In this document: positions 24,744 to 39,700 of the stretch, piece by piece
Layout of the letters: each line of letters starts with the position of its first letter
Position numbering within the stretch: the stretch's first letter is position 1
Assembly (NCBI GenBank): GCA_030068075.1
Contig: CM057836.1
Span: 71,771,788 to 71,835,787 of the forward strand
Reading direction: 5' to 3'
DNA: 64,000 bases
Source of the DNA: Paguma larvata
Taxonomy: Eukaryota; Chordata; Mammalia; Carnivora; Viverridae
Notes under the pieces: generated by a model
What the model was told of the DNA's origin: nothing
The model's database searches: none
The model's input: only the letters and a program-made list of their open reading frames with translations
Translations under genes and position numbers: made by a program

Positions 24744-27700
24744 GTAAGGCTTATTTCCTGATAACTGATTTTTAGATAGAGGTGGTGTTTCCTTTAATGA
24801 AAGAATGAAGTATTAGTCATGTCATCATGGGGTTATTTACAGTGAGTAAAGAGGACATGGCTTTTTTTTCAAACCTGTAGCGAATAATTGCTGGAAGGCT
24901 GCCTACAATGTTCGATAGATCCTTGCCATCCATCAGCTGTGGAATTAGGGTGTCTTCAGTGGACACTATAGCACTGTGAACCTGTATAGTCGTGTTTTAA
25001 GTCACTATTGAAGATAAATACGTGATGTAGCAGTCCTATCTCTAAAATTTATAAGACGCTTTAGTTTATTTTCATTTAGTTTTTGCATTGCTGAAAGAAA
25101 CTTAATGGGTTTTTCAGAAATTACAAAAAAAAAAAAAAGCCTCTGCGGTAGCTTTGTTTTAAACATGGCTTTCCTCGACTAAACAGTGTTAGAGTTTTCA
25201 GATGCTAGAATCTATTTTCTGACATATTTACTAGCGTCTAACACTTAACTATTGCTTTAATAAAGTCCTCGCTTAATATTATCCAATACCGTATGTAAGC
25301 TCTCTTAGGTAATATAAAACACATTTACTGCTCTATGATTAAAAAACAGCATATGTTTTGTAATTCGATCTTTCTAAGCTCCAAATCAAGTAGGTCCCAC
25401 GCCGGTTTGCGGACATGCCGGTCTGTTTTCAAATGGATCATATAATAACATGAATCTGATTTGGGGAATAATTTACTGTTGGTACAACTTTCCTTGGAAT
25501 TTTGTTTTTAAATGAAAAAAATTATTGTCATTATTTTCTGCAAATGTTTCATGTATCACATAATTAGGACTGTGTGTTATTGTTTTTTTTTGTATCCTTG
25601 CATTCTGTTGTTGGTAAATAATTTATAAACACTGATTAATAACATAGCTCGATACCCTAGGAACAGAAATGCTTTTTGATTCTAGTGCCGATTGGGTGAG
25701 TAGAACACGGGGGGCGCGGTTTGTGACTCGTAGGCTGTTTTGTGAGGCTATATGGAGGGCCGCGCACCTGAATGTATGCCAGACATGAGATCTGCCAGGC
25801 CACCCAAAGGAAAGAATGTTCTGTTTCACACTTGGGAAGAAGTTGTGTTTGTAGATAAAATGGAAGCATTTGCCAACCTCTAGGCATTGTCTTGAGTCTT
25901 TAAGTCGTTCTCATTTCTTTTTCAGGTAACCAGGTTTTTGAAATGCTGTATCTACTTTCTTATGTCTTGTTTCTTCTTTCATGTAATTTTTGTTCTATAT
26001 GGAGCACCACTCATTGAGTAAGTCTGAAATTTTTACCTTAAGGCAGTCATGTTTTAAAATGCTTGCTTACTAAACAAAACGCTAATTCTGTTGGTGGTTA
26101 AAGAAGTTCCATTACTGGATCACTGCAGTGTACTGACACCATTGCCCTTCCTTAGTGGTGTGGATTCTTTTAAAAAGCAGTAGAATGACATACTTCATTA
26201 AATGCTTCTATCAGCTAGCCTTCTATTACTGCATTGCATGTGGGGGTGGGGAGGTAGATGGGATCGACCAATAGATGTGTGGCCCTTAGGACTCATGAGG
26301 GAATTTGCTATAACGATATGTCTAAATTAGCTATAATTAGCATATCAGCTCTTAGGAAATGTGATGCTGAAGTGCTGGAAAAGTGTTTGTTTTCTTAAGA
26401 AAAGTCAATAAATCCATGCATTTAATTATTTAATAAGCTGATGTGTATAGTTTAAAGGCAAAATTTAACTGAACACTTTTTCAAAGCTGACCGGTTTTTT
26501 AAAAAAACTCATTTCATGAATATTTCTTATATGTGTTCATCAAAGATTGGGAAACTTCATTTAGCAGTGATTAATGATTACGGCGAAACAAATGGTGTGA
26601 GACACACAGTCACGTATATAGTTATATATATATTTGCACATAGTTGTTGATACACACACTAAATTCAGAGGTAATTCTTTCCTAGAGAGGGGAGGATACG
26701 ACCTTTGTAATGAGAAATGGTGGTTTCTTTTTAATCCGTTTTAGAGTAGAATGAATGTCGTGAGCGGTGTTTCTAAAACCAGCAACATCAGCAATTTATC
26801 AAAGGCAAATAAATTATCAGGCCTCAGAAACTCTAGGGGTGCAGCCCCCCAATCTTTAGTTTATCTAGCTTTCCAAGTGGTTCCAGTACAAGCTAGACTT
26901 GAACCAGTGGTTGCAGAGAAAGTTCCAGAGACTATTCAGGAAGAAAGGTAATTGTCTAGAAGAGGGATTTCTTATAGTGGAGAGTCTCGTATGGATTAGA
27001 GGGCATTCAAATACTTCTGAATTCTACCATTAAAGCCAGATATTTGCTAGATTGTGTTTTAGAGCTTGTATTTTGATACATTTTTTATAATCATTTTGAT
27101 AGGACTTCTGTTATCTTTCAAGGTAAAATGTAAGAAAATATTTTTATGATAAATCTATTTAAGTGACAAAGATTATGTGTGTACATGAACCTTTAATGCT
27201 TTTAAAAAAATTAATGAAGTTTTTTTTTTTTTCTTCTAGGCTGGTGTTGGAAACATTTTTATTTGCCGTTATTTTGTCTACTTTTACTACTGTACCTTGT
27301 TTGTGTTTGTTAGGACCAAACATCAAAGCATGGCTAAGAGTTTTCAGTAGAAATGGGTAAGTTTTAATTTTACATTTTAGCGGTGTTTGAAATCTCAAAA
27401 ATTAATGTAATATTTTTCTGTTCACAGCAGCTTGCTATCTTTTATGAGTCTTTTCCAGCACCGTGTCGTTCTCAGGGATGCTTTAAGGGCCCTCTGCGGT
27501 TGGGGACTGGGGACAGGGGAGAGGTGGTATGCATTTGAGGAGGACCCAGGCGGGCAGAACCACAGGCTCCTCTTTCCACGTTAGCAAGATCAGCTCTGCT
27601 TTTCTTCTGTGTGGTCGGATTCCGCCTAGCTTTTGTTTGGAAAAAAAAGGTTTCTGCTACCAAAAGAAGACTTCGAAAGTCACTCCTCAGGGATGATTTG

Positions 27701-30700
27701 TCACTGTGGTAAAATTGCTACAGATAAAATTGCTTCCATACATCTTATAATGTAGAATTGGGGTCTACAATCTAAAAATGTTTCATGAAACAACTATAAT
27801 TTCTTGTTTAGCTTCTTTGTGGTAAGACATCTGAGTGCAAGTTTTACAGGATTTTATTTTCTTAGCAGCTATATGTATATACATATGTATATGTATATAT
27901 ATATTCAGCGCAGCTAAGTTAAAATTTTAGCTTCTTGAAAGGTGTTCAAATGATTCCTACCAGCACTGGTTAAGTTGTAACTAAAAAAGCTACGAAGTTA
28001 TTCGGGGCCCATGATTTTGTCCTGTTTATCATCCAGTAGCAAAAACCTCTTGAGCGCTTACTCAGTCCTCCATGCCGTGCAAGCTTTGTGTGGATTCCGA
28101 AGTATTAGCCACGATTCTGTCCCCAAGGAGCTGTATGTTCAAGGGACAGGAATAAAACGAGCAAACATTACGAGATTAAAATTGTGTAAGTTGTACAGTA
28201 AGTGCTGTTGGAACTCGGAGAGGTAGGAAACCAATGAAGAGGGAGCTGGAAGGGGGAACGATCTATAAAGGATTCGGATCAGAAATGTGAGATTTGGTGA
28301 GGTGAAGGGAAAAGGGAGTGACTCCTACGTTATTAGGGAGATGAATGAAGCTGTAGAAACTGACACGAAAGTGGTATTTTTTGTGATTTGGAAGGGAACA
28401 GCCCAAGTAGTGCAGAGGAAGCATCCTGGGTCCTAGGCTCCGTAAATTACTGACTTTTTCCTTTTGCAATGAATAGTGTTTGTTCCCCTTCAGAACTATC
28501 TTCTGGTGTTGATGAGGTCTCTAGGAAATAAGAGTGTAAGCACTGAAAACTTTTTCCCAGGGGAGCTCAGTCAGGTAAGCGCCCAGCTCTGGATTTCAGC
28601 TCAGGTCATGGTCTCACGGTTCATGGGATTGAGCTGCGTTGGGCTCCACGCCGACAGCAAGGAACCTGCTTGAGAGTCTCTCTCTCCCTCTCTGTCTGCC
28701 CCTCCCCCTGCTCATGCACATGTGCTCACTCTCATTCTCTTTTAAAATAAATAAATAAACTTAAAAAAAAAAAAAGAAAACTTTCCCCCACATCATTACT
28801 GTAGTATCTGTAATGGCATTCATTTCTTTTAGCCTTTTAGTTTGAAGTTTTTTTTAATTTCGTAATGAATTTATTTTTTGAGAAAGAGAAAGAGAGCATG
28901 TGCATGCAAGTAGGGGAGGGGCAGAGAGAGAGGGAGGGAGAAAATCTTAAGTCGGCTCCACGCTCAGCATGGAGCCCCTCTCGGGGCTGGATCTCACTAC
29001 TGTGAGATCATGACCTGAGCTGAAATCAAGAGTCGGATACTTAACCAGCTGAGCCACTGAGGCGCCCCCTTAATTTGAAATTTTTAAATAGTGAAAACCA
29101 GTTGAAACATTACAGGTTTGGATTGGTGATTTATCCAGCTTCGAACTGTGTTTCTGATAATGGTATATTTGGGAAAGATGTTGTCATCTCATTCTGCAGT
29201 AAGTTTTGCTATAATATGGCATATGCATTCCTTGAAATCCCTGCACTGTGCAAAATTGGGCAATAAAAAAACACAGAGCCTATGGGAAAGACGGGATTGA
29301 GGCATAACACTCAAAAACTGTGGCAGGAACACATAAAAAAAGATAGGAACTTAATAAAAATGGTAGTACAGTTTTATATACGTTAAATAGTTAAGAAATT
29401 TATAATGAATATGAATATGGTACTTTTCCTTCGAAAAAACCCTGAAATTTGGTTTTGGAAGTAGGTATGGGAAGAGTTGTCACTTGTAAATTATCATGAA
29501 GTGGTAAAGGAGGTTCGTTGGAAATCTGACAGGAAGTTAAAGACCGGATATGGAAGACGTGACCCATACGCATGAGGGAAACTAAGAGAACTGAGAGATG
29601 GGGTTTTGTTTTGTTTGTTTTTGACTTTGCTTTTTTATGTTTCAAGTTTTTATATAAATTCTAGTCATTTAACATATAGTGCAATATTAGTTTCGGAGTA
29701 GAATTTAGTGTTTAGCCCGTCCGCCATCCACCCCTTCTCCAGCAACCCAGGGAGGGATTGAGATAGAATTCAAATACCATACCGTACACTTTACCTATTT
29801 AAAGTGTACAATTCATAGTTTTTAATATATTCGCAAAGTTGTGCAGCCGTCACCGCAGTCAAATTTAGAACATTTTCATCACGTCAAAAAAGAAACTCCA
29901 TACCCTTTAGCTGTCAGTTCCTTATCTCCCCTCCCCTAACCCTAGGCAACTACTAATTCTCCTTACTGTTTCTCTAGATTTGCCTGTTCTGGACATTTCA
30001 TAAAATTGTAATCATATAATATGTGATCTTTTGTGATTGGCCTCTTGTACATATCATAATATTTCCAGAGCTCACCAGTGCAGTACTTCATTCCTTTTTA
30101 TGGCTGAACAGCGTTCCCTTGTGTGGCCGTGCACCACGTGTTGTCGATCCACCCATCAACTGATGGACAGCTGGCTTGTTTCTGCTTTTTGATGTTATGA
30201 CTGAGCTCCTGTAAACATTTGTACACAGGTGTTTGTATGAACATATGTTTTTATTTATTTTTTTGAGTACATACCTAGGAGTGGGTGGAATTGTCGGGTC
30301 TTATGGTAACTCCCTGTTTAATTGTCGAAGGAACTGCTAGACTGTTTTCCAAAGTGGCTGCACCATCATACATTCCCACAGCAGTGTATGAGGGCCCCAG
30401 TTCTCCTGCGTCCTTGGCAACATTGTTATTATCTGGCCTTTTGATGATCATCCCCTCAGTGGGTGTGAAGTGTTACCTCCTTGTGTTTTTTATTTGTATT
30501 TCCCGACTGACTCGTGATGTCAAGCATCTTTTCATGTGCCTATTGGCAATTATATATTTTCCTTGGAGAAATATCTCCTCAGATCCTTTCCTCATTTTTT
30601 AATTGGATTATTTGTCTTTTTTATTATTAAGTTCTTTATATATTCTAGATACAATTCCTTTATCATATACATGATTTGCACATTTCTTTTTGTGGGTTGT

Positions 30701-33700
30701 CTTTTCACTTTCTTCATGTGTCCTTTGAAGCATGAAAGTTTTTAATTTTGATGAAATCTAATTCATCTGTTTTTGTCTTTTGTTGCTTGTGTGTCATTTC
30801 TAAGAATCTGTGGTCAAATCCAAGGTCACAAAGATTTACTCCTATGTTTTCTTCTAAGAGTTAAATAATCTTAGGTTTTGCATTTGAGTCTTTGATCCGT
30901 TTTGTGTTAGTTTTTGTGTACCATGTGAGGTAGGGTCTATAACTTCTTCTTCTGCATGTGGCTTGCCAGATGTCACAGCATCATTTGTTTAAAAGGCTAT
31001 TTTCCCCCCTTCGAGTGATTTTGGCACCCTTGTCAAAATCAGTTGATCGTAATCTCATGATCTTTAGTTCTTTTCCGTTGACCTATATGTGTCAGTACCA
31101 TATGTCAGTACCACACTATTTTGATTATCTGGCAGATGTTTGTGGGATGTGCATGTTTTGTGCATTCACATACTTCTTGGTGCAATTGGGGGCAATTTTT
31201 TTGTGTTTACTTAGTGTTTCTCACAGACGAAATTGCCCATATTGTTCCCTAATTTATCAACCAAATTGAAATAAATTTCAGTGTTCAAAACAAGTATTTT
31301 AGCAGAACTTATATATACATAAATCATATTATATAAATTATTATATTATAAATTATTATATATAATATAATTTATATTTATTATAAATATATAATATATA
31401 AAATATATAAAATTTATAAATATTATATATAAATTATTGTATATATATAAATTCCTAATATTTTAAAATTGAAAAAATCCATCTTTAAAACTCTAGGGAA
31501 ACAGAGAATTATCATCCTTCTCTTACTAACTTACCATGAATTTGATATGCATGTATTTTCTGATCCTGCTTTAACCTGTTTCTGTGTTTAGCCTGAACTC
31601 CATCTTAGAGCAATGCCTATATTTTCTGCTGGGTTAAAAAGAGTCCTGTAAAAATTTATTATAAAATTTGTCTTTTGAATCTTTTGAGATTTGCAGAATA
31701 AATTTGTTGTCACCTCATTTTTGTACCTGTCAGCACTTTATCCCTTCTCAGAAGGCTCTGTAACAAGGTTAAACTAAAAATTATAGGAAGGGAAATACAT
31801 TTTCTAGCTAGCAGACTGACAAAAATATATAAGTTTCATAATATGTAGCGATAAGGGTTTGGGGAAGTAAGTGCCGATGGGAATATATAAATTGGTTCAA
31901 TCTCTGTTTGGTAATATCTATAAAGATTAAAAATACCCATCTTTGGCCTAGCAGTTCCACTTCTAAGATTTCATATACTAGATATATTTTCATACCTACA
32001 AAACATTGAATGTGTAACTGACTCATTATAGTTTTGAAAAGAGCTTAAATATCTTTAATAAGGAGTAGATTAAGTTAAATTTTATGCAGCTATAAAAAAC
32101 AAACCCCACTGTTTATTTACTGATATGCTGTTAGTGGAAAAAAACAAAGTGAAGAAATGTATGCAGGATGCTACCATTTGTGTAAAAAGTGGGAAGGAGA
32201 GGATAGATATACCTCTATAACTTTGGAAGAATGCTTAAGAAACTGATAAAAATATTGGTTGTCTCTGGGGGAGGATCTGAGAAGCCAGAAGCCTATCTCA
32301 GAAGACTTTTGCCAACTACCTTTTGGTGTCTTTTGAAATTTGAACCAAATTAATACACTACCTAGTCAAAATGCAAATTACAGTGGTTTAGGTTTTGCCA
32401 ATACTTAGCTTATTTAGGGGGCATTGAAAGTTAGTCCTCTATCAAGATGCTGTTAGATTTCTCTGACGCCACCTACACTTCGGTAGGCCACAAAAACATC
32501 CTTCAGTTGCTGGAGGACTATAGCTAAAAATAGTCAGCTTGGAATACGAAGCATTTTATTTAACATCACATGGGGTGGGGCATGACTTAGTAATATGCAA
32601 AAGTAATAACTTTTAAAGCATTTTCATGTGTCTTAGAGCATTTAATTCTCACAGCAGTCTGGTGAGATACTCCTGTTGTCACCATCCTCTAGGTCAAGGT
32701 ACTAGAAAGCTGATTTGCCCAAGCCCTCGAACATCCAGTAAGAGGGAAAGCTGGGACCTGAATGCAGTTCCTCTGATGGTACAGAAGATTTTAGAAGGCT
32801 ACACTAACTGAGGGTCAGAAAATTGAGTTCCTGCCCTCTCCTTACTACTTAGTGGCCATGTGACCTTAGACAAGCTATTTAACTTCAGAGGTCCTCATAT
32901 GTGATATCGTTACACAGTACTGGTATGCACTTTGCAGGGTTATTGTCAGAACTGAGCGAGATGATGAGTGAAATCAAATAGCAAATGCTCCAGAAATGTT
33001 TGTCAAATGGATTAACACATGTCAGGGAGCGTTTGTATATTTCACACTCCCAATGCTGACTGCTGTTTGTCTTAGTACCTCTTCATGTTTAGGTAGCAGA
33101 CCCAGGAGTGCAGGGCATAGACCCCATGGAGAGGGAGGGAATTCTTTCCGTTGATGTGATACAAGACTAGTTTGAGCTTTGTCGTGAGAGGCCGCTTAAG
33201 TCTCCATTCCTCCACCTTAGCTTAGCGATAGTGCTTTCTTCCCTAGCACTTTGATCAGGCTTTAAGAACTTAGCATAAAAAGCATGTCAAATTGAGTTAG
33301 GAATAGTTAATTCGATAGATTAATTTGTTTGATGTTAGAGTTGGCCTTCTCAGATGTTCACTGTTATGCAAAAATATTTTAAAAATTCAGAGATCTGTGG
33401 TTCTGCAAGTGATCACATGAAATATCCACAAAAACAACTTGTGGTTATTTCAGAATTGTCCCAGTGTACAATTAGCATACATTGAGTCATAACTTTGGTT
33501 CCAGAGAATTCTGTTATTATTTAGGGAGGATATACAAACTTGAATGATGCATTTTTCTTTCTACCCAATAATTATTTATAATAGAAGTTAAGTTGTGATT
33601 TTAAGTTCTTACGCGGTAGTTTCATTAAACTTACTTAAAATACCTTAAAGTATCGATTGAAGATTTTAGAGCTTTATATATTTTTAGTGTTTATCCTATG

Positions 33701-36700
33701 TTTCAGTGAATAAAACACAGTAGAGTCTTTTTGTTTTGTTTTAGTATTATTGAAACATGAGTCAACTGTTCAGAACAAACAGGCCAGTTTTGAATTGGAC
33801 TAACATCTCGATACCAGTATGGAATCAGTATAGATTTTTTATACTATTTTGTGCAAAATAAGTATTATATCCAAACTTTTAATAATTTATTTGCCTCTTT
33901 AATATTGAGTAGATGATAACCAGATGAAGACTGAGAAACATAAAAGCTTTGATTGTGAGAACCATGTAGGAATTATAGGACGAATTCTGATACTATTGAG
34001 ATTTAAATGACATAAATTGTACTAGTTTAACAAGAGTTTTCCTTAAAATAAGTGTGAACTTATTCTAGATTTAAAAAATACAAAAGGATACTTTTTTAAA
34101 GAAACTTGAAGGTAGAAAAATAATTTGGTTTCTTAAATTTTGCCAACTTCTATTTGGTACACTTACTACCGAATATACTCAGTTTGTACTAGTATAATTC
34201 AGTTTGTTGCCTTGGTGTTATAATTATTGTAGGTTTTTTTTTTTCTCTTTTGTAGACTTTTTTGTGAAGGAAAATAATATTCTGACTACCTTAAACCTAT
34301 ATTTTTCATTGAAGTTTGCTTTTTGATTTATGAGTTCTCTGATGCTGTTCTTTGCATGTTTGAAGTCAAAATCTGACCACTTTTGGTGAACCGAAAAACT
34401 TGAATTTCTGAATAGGTTCCTGAATTTGTGGTTACTTGCCAAGGTGAGGATAGTAGGACCTGTTTGTGTAGACAAACGCAATCATCATTGTATTGAAAAT
34501 GGATTTTATATTGAAAAACCACCATGGGCATTGAGTGAGAAGATAATGAATGACCAAACATTTATACACTGTGATAGGTAATTTATCCTTACCTTTCGTG
34601 GGCACGAAAGTTTAGTGGCACAGAGGCACTCGTTTTACTACTCATGCGGTGGGGTCAGGGAAAGTTTGTGTAAGAATTCTGTAAAATATCTTTAGCTGCC
34701 AAGAGGAGTTCTGTGGGGTCTCTTTTAGATGAACACATGAATAGTTTAAAAGATCAGCTCCATATAAACAAACACTATTTTCATGACAGCCTGTCTCAGC
34801 CACAGTGCTCACCGCTAGCTGCCCCCGGCAGCTGATCGTATCTAGCCTGTAGTAGGCATTCAACATGGTCTATTTCATTCACTTAAGGTTTGATATAGTG
34901 AATTTCAGTGGAGGCAAATAATATGGACAGTTACTTAGAGCTCATGATCATGAAGATTGATCTGTAACATTGCTCTAGTCACTTTTTAAGTTTGTCCACA
35001 GAGTAGTAGGCTACTTATTCTATTCTCAGCCCTATTGACTATGTGTATATGTTCCTTAACTATGAAAAAACCAGAGAATTCAGATGACTTTATTATGGGA
35101 ACTTATAAAAGAAGAATAAGCCCATGTCAGTGCTGCTATAAATTAGTTAATAGAAAAGAATTTATTTTTTTATCTTGTTTATTACAAAAGAATATGTAAG
35201 AATTTGAATAGTAGAAAAATATAGGAAGTTCAGGGTCCTAGTAATCCTATCAAAGAAGCAGCCATTACTGACAGATTTTAGTCTAATTTTGTCTACATAT
35301 ATCACATATTTGCAACTTAAAAGCAAAAATGGCTATACTGTCAATAGCACTGCTTTATAACATGTTTTTTTACTTATTAGGAACATCTTTAACTGTATGT
35401 GTGCGTAATCTAATTTTTCTTGCATAATGTCTTTCGTATATCTTCATCCTTAATTAAGAATACTTCCATTTATATTGGTTTGAACAATTAGGAAGCTGAT
35501 TATCTCACCTAGCAGAGATTGTATGGTTCTAGATACAGATAGATAGTCAAGGCGTAGCTGTGCTTCTCCCGGGTTTTCCTGCTTCTTATCCTCAGGCTGT
35601 TAGTGAGATGGCAGTGGTCCTTTCCCTTGAGTCTCCTAAACTCATCACTGGGAGAGGGAATGGGATCACCATGATTCAATTAGTCCGATCCATCAGGGAT
35701 GGGATGAATGTCGGGCAAGCATTCCATGTACCATGGTTTATGTAATTCCCTATTGAAGAGTATTTTCAAATTTTTAGGATTATAAATAATGTTGTTATGA
35801 ACATATTTGTACCATATAATTTTATATACTTGTATAACAGTTTCTGTAGACTAGATTCCTGGAGTAGAATTCCTTCATCAAAAGAAGTTGACAGACCCTG
35901 CCAAACTAAAGTTCTAATTGGAAGGATATGTATATACCTACCAATAGAGTGCTAGTTTCCCTAAATCCCAATCAGGGCTGTTTACTTTTTTATCAATTTA
36001 TGAGGGCTGTTGCCTACTGGACTCTGCCAAGGGGGTGACTGCTAGCACCATAGCTTTATCTGATTTCTAATGAGGTGCATAAGCCCTGGCCAGAAATATT
36101 TGAAAGTTTGATCTATTGAGCCATTTATTAAATTTCAGCTGAATATTACTGATTAAATTGCAGGGATAGCACTTCCGTTACCCTGCCTCCCCTCTTTTCT
36201 TCTGCCTCATGTTACAGAAAACTGGGTAGAAAATAATATCCAGTCCTCAAAATTCAGCTTCAAGCAGGAAAAATTGATCTAGTTAAGATGAGGAGACAGC
36301 TTCCAAGTTAATTCACTCATGGTATCTGAGCAAATACGTAGGGTGGGCAGCCTGCCCATGCGAAGCGTGAGCAAGATGAAGAGAAATGGCACGGCAGTCT
36401 ACAAACACATTATAGAGTGAAAAGAAGAAATGGGCATGTGGAAGACCAAAGAATCCAGCCTGGAACAAAAACAAACCACCCAGTTTACCACAGAAAAATG
36501 TTATTAAGGACATAAATTCAATAAAAGAAGAGCTCAAAGATAAGATGATGGGGAAAAAACGAGGTGGAGAAGGAGATTACAGAATTAATTAAATAAAATG
36601 AGAAGCCAAACCACACCATCACAATCATAAGTCAGAAACCTAGACAAGTAAGAAAATCAAGTTCTAGCTTGGAGGAAAGGTTTGAGCTAATCAAAATGAA

Positions 36701-39700
36701 CGAGGGGTGGGGAAGAGTAAAGCAGTTAGAAAAGAAATGATAAATGCAGAGAACAAAGGAGATGAGCTTCAGACTAGTTAGTAGTGTCCCTGAAATAACA
36801 AAACAGAAACTAATTCAAAACACGATAGAAGACGGTTTCCCCAAATGAAGGAATCATTCAGTTTATACATTAAGAGGACTCACTCACTACATTAAAAAGA
36901 TAGTTGAAAATTAGGGTTATGGAACAGAATATATATACTACAAAAATAAGCATTAGAAGCTATGCAGTGGGGAAAGAAGGATGGAGAAAATACCCCAACT
37001 ACCCCGGCTGTCCCCAGACCCTGAGCCTGTTTGATAAAACTCTTCAGGGAATAAAGATTAAATGAAATTCTACGTATCGAGTAATGAATCCTCACCTTCT
37101 GCCTAGTCCTGTTCACTTGCTTGGCCCAAGACACTGACAGCCAGGCTTATGCAGTCTCGGCAGTGTATGAAAGTACTTCTTTCAGGGAAAAATGGTATAG
37201 AAGAAGAGCCTGCAGATACTGACATTTGGGGGTTCTCTAAAAGCCAGGGTCCCTGGGACAGTGAAGCCCACTCATGCACAGTGGACATCTACTCATCTGT
37301 TTAGTGTTCACTTTTTCATTGTTTTTTAAAACATACCTTTATCGAGATGTAACTTCAGACCATAAAATCCACCCACTTAAAGTGTACAATTTAGTAGTTT
37401 TTAAGTATAGACACAGCTTTATAACCATCACCACAATCTAATTTTAGAACATCTTGCCACACCAAAAAGAAACTCTGCCCCTTAGCAGTCCCCTTCCTGC
37501 CCACTCTTGCACACCCCCTCACCCCCTTCCCAGGCAACTGCTAAAACACTTCCGGTCTCTCTAGATTTGCCTATTCCAGACATTTCATATGTAATGTTTT
37601 AAGTAGAATGAGAGATGAACAATCACTGGACATTTCAGGAACACCTGTAAAATGAAAGGCAGAGATGAAAACAAAAAAGAAACTCAGCAGAAACAAAGGC
37701 GATACAAAGACCAGAAGATAACTTTAAAAATGTCTATTTTTTTTACACCTATAAAACACGAACAGGAGGCAGTCAAAAGGAATATTCAGAGAACAAGAAA
37801 GCTCCTGGAAATTAAAAAATAAGAAACAAAATTCAACAGAAGTAGAGACAAAGTTTAAAAAGATCCCTGGGCCAAACAGAAAAAGCAAAAATATGGGAAA
37901 TGAGTTAAAAGGCTAAAAAAACAATTAGAGGATTAATTTCAAATGGTAGTATTCCCAGCAAAAGAGTAAGAAAAACAAAATTCTTGAGGGATCTGGGCAG
38001 AAAAAACATGACTTTTTAAGTCTTTAAAGAGAAAATGTCAAGAACCAAAAGACTTGAGATTGAAGAAAGCCCATGGGTGGGGCACCTGGGTGGCTCAGTC
38101 AGTTAAGCATCTTGCTTCCTCAGGTCGTGATCCCAGGGTTTGTGGGTGTGAGCCCCATGTCGGGCTCTGTGCTGACAGCTCAGAGCCTGGAGCCTGCTTC
38201 AGATTCTGTGTCTCTCTCTCTGCCCCTCCCCTACTCACACTCTTGTCTCTCAAAAATAAACATAAAAAAAATTAAAAAAGAAAAAAGGCCCATTGGTTTC
38301 CAGCATCATGGCTGAAAGGACACCCACTCCAAGGCACAGGATTGTGAAATTTTGAATAACCAGGAGTAAAGAGATGATTCTAAAGGCTACCAGAGAGGGC
38401 AGTGTGTGTTGTAGGTGGGCGAGAGGTTGGGGGGGACAAGGAGGGGGGCACATGTTCCCTAGGGAGGGCTGGGAGCCAGAAGTCTGAACTTTTTAGGTGG
38501 GAAACAGAAAATAATGGAGCAGTGCCTTCAAAATCCTGAGGCAAAATGATTTCCAACAATTACAGTAAAGTCATTTTCAGACTTTAAACAATCTTTAAAA
38601 TCTGTTTTACCCTTTCTCCAGAATCTATTGAAGGAGGCGCTTTAAAAAAAAAAAAAAAGGAAAAGAGGAGAAAGTCTTGGAATCTGGGAAGCAGGAGACC
38701 CAAAAGCATTGAGAGAGGCAAAGGGAATTCATAGGATGACGGTTGTAGGGAGCTTACAGGACAGTGGCTGTGCCTCAGGCTTAGCGGGCAGCCAGTCCAG
38801 CCCGCAGCAGGTCAGGTGCCCTCCACAAGAGAAAGAGGGAGAAGCAAGCAAGAATTTAGAGGTGTGTTTCGTTTCTTTAGACTATTCGAGGATGGTTTAG
38901 TGACAGGTACCTGAGCAGACAGAGGTTAAAAAAGAGGCAGTTCTTAACATCCAAAGAAAATTAAAAATCTAGTATAAGAAAGGAAATGGGACTGTGGTTG
39001 ACTGTGTGGTTCTGCTATGACAAACATTTTCATAGTCCTATTAATGTAGACGCTGTGCTGTGGATTCAGCCGGGAGGAGAGGAGGTGACCATCAAGGAGG
39101 GGATGGCAAGTCAGAGAGAAGTGAGCACATGGCGACAGGAGGCTTGTGGGAAAAGAGTGCTAAGTCCTCTTCGTACATCATAGAAAGCAGGGAGTAACTA
39201 AGTCTTGCAAAGTCTGTACATATTGTACGTTCTCTAAGTTTTGAGGTACATAGAAGGAACACTGAGGAGTTTCTGGTGTCTGCCTTGGGAGCGGATATCA
39301 GGAGCGGGGAGGGAGGGAGGGGTTGGTAGTAGGTGTTGTCATCTGATTACGATTCGGGACCTTAAAGGTGCTTACACATATTATGATTTTGATAAACGCA
39401 AATATTAAGTTTACAAAGGCAGGCTACAGAGTTTTTCTATTTTTAAATCTAGCTCCTGGCTCCTTATTTTTCTATGTTTATTATATGTAAGATCATAAGC
39501 TCCCTTGGATACATCAGACAAAATAGAGGACAACCTCTTGCATGTTTGCCGTTTTTGTAACAAACATCAGATGGCCTCAGTGTGCTATGAAAGCGAAAAA
39601 TGGGAAGACATGGATCTTGCCCCTCAAGCCCAAGGAACTCGGAGCTTGGAGGTTAGGTTAGACCTGTACATAACCTTGTTGAAACAAGCTTTGATCATCG

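Noticed and set aside
26751..26951. 66-codon open frame as a missed gene
   Set aside because: Mostly a MER5A-type transposon; kept only as a cryptic-exon possibility.
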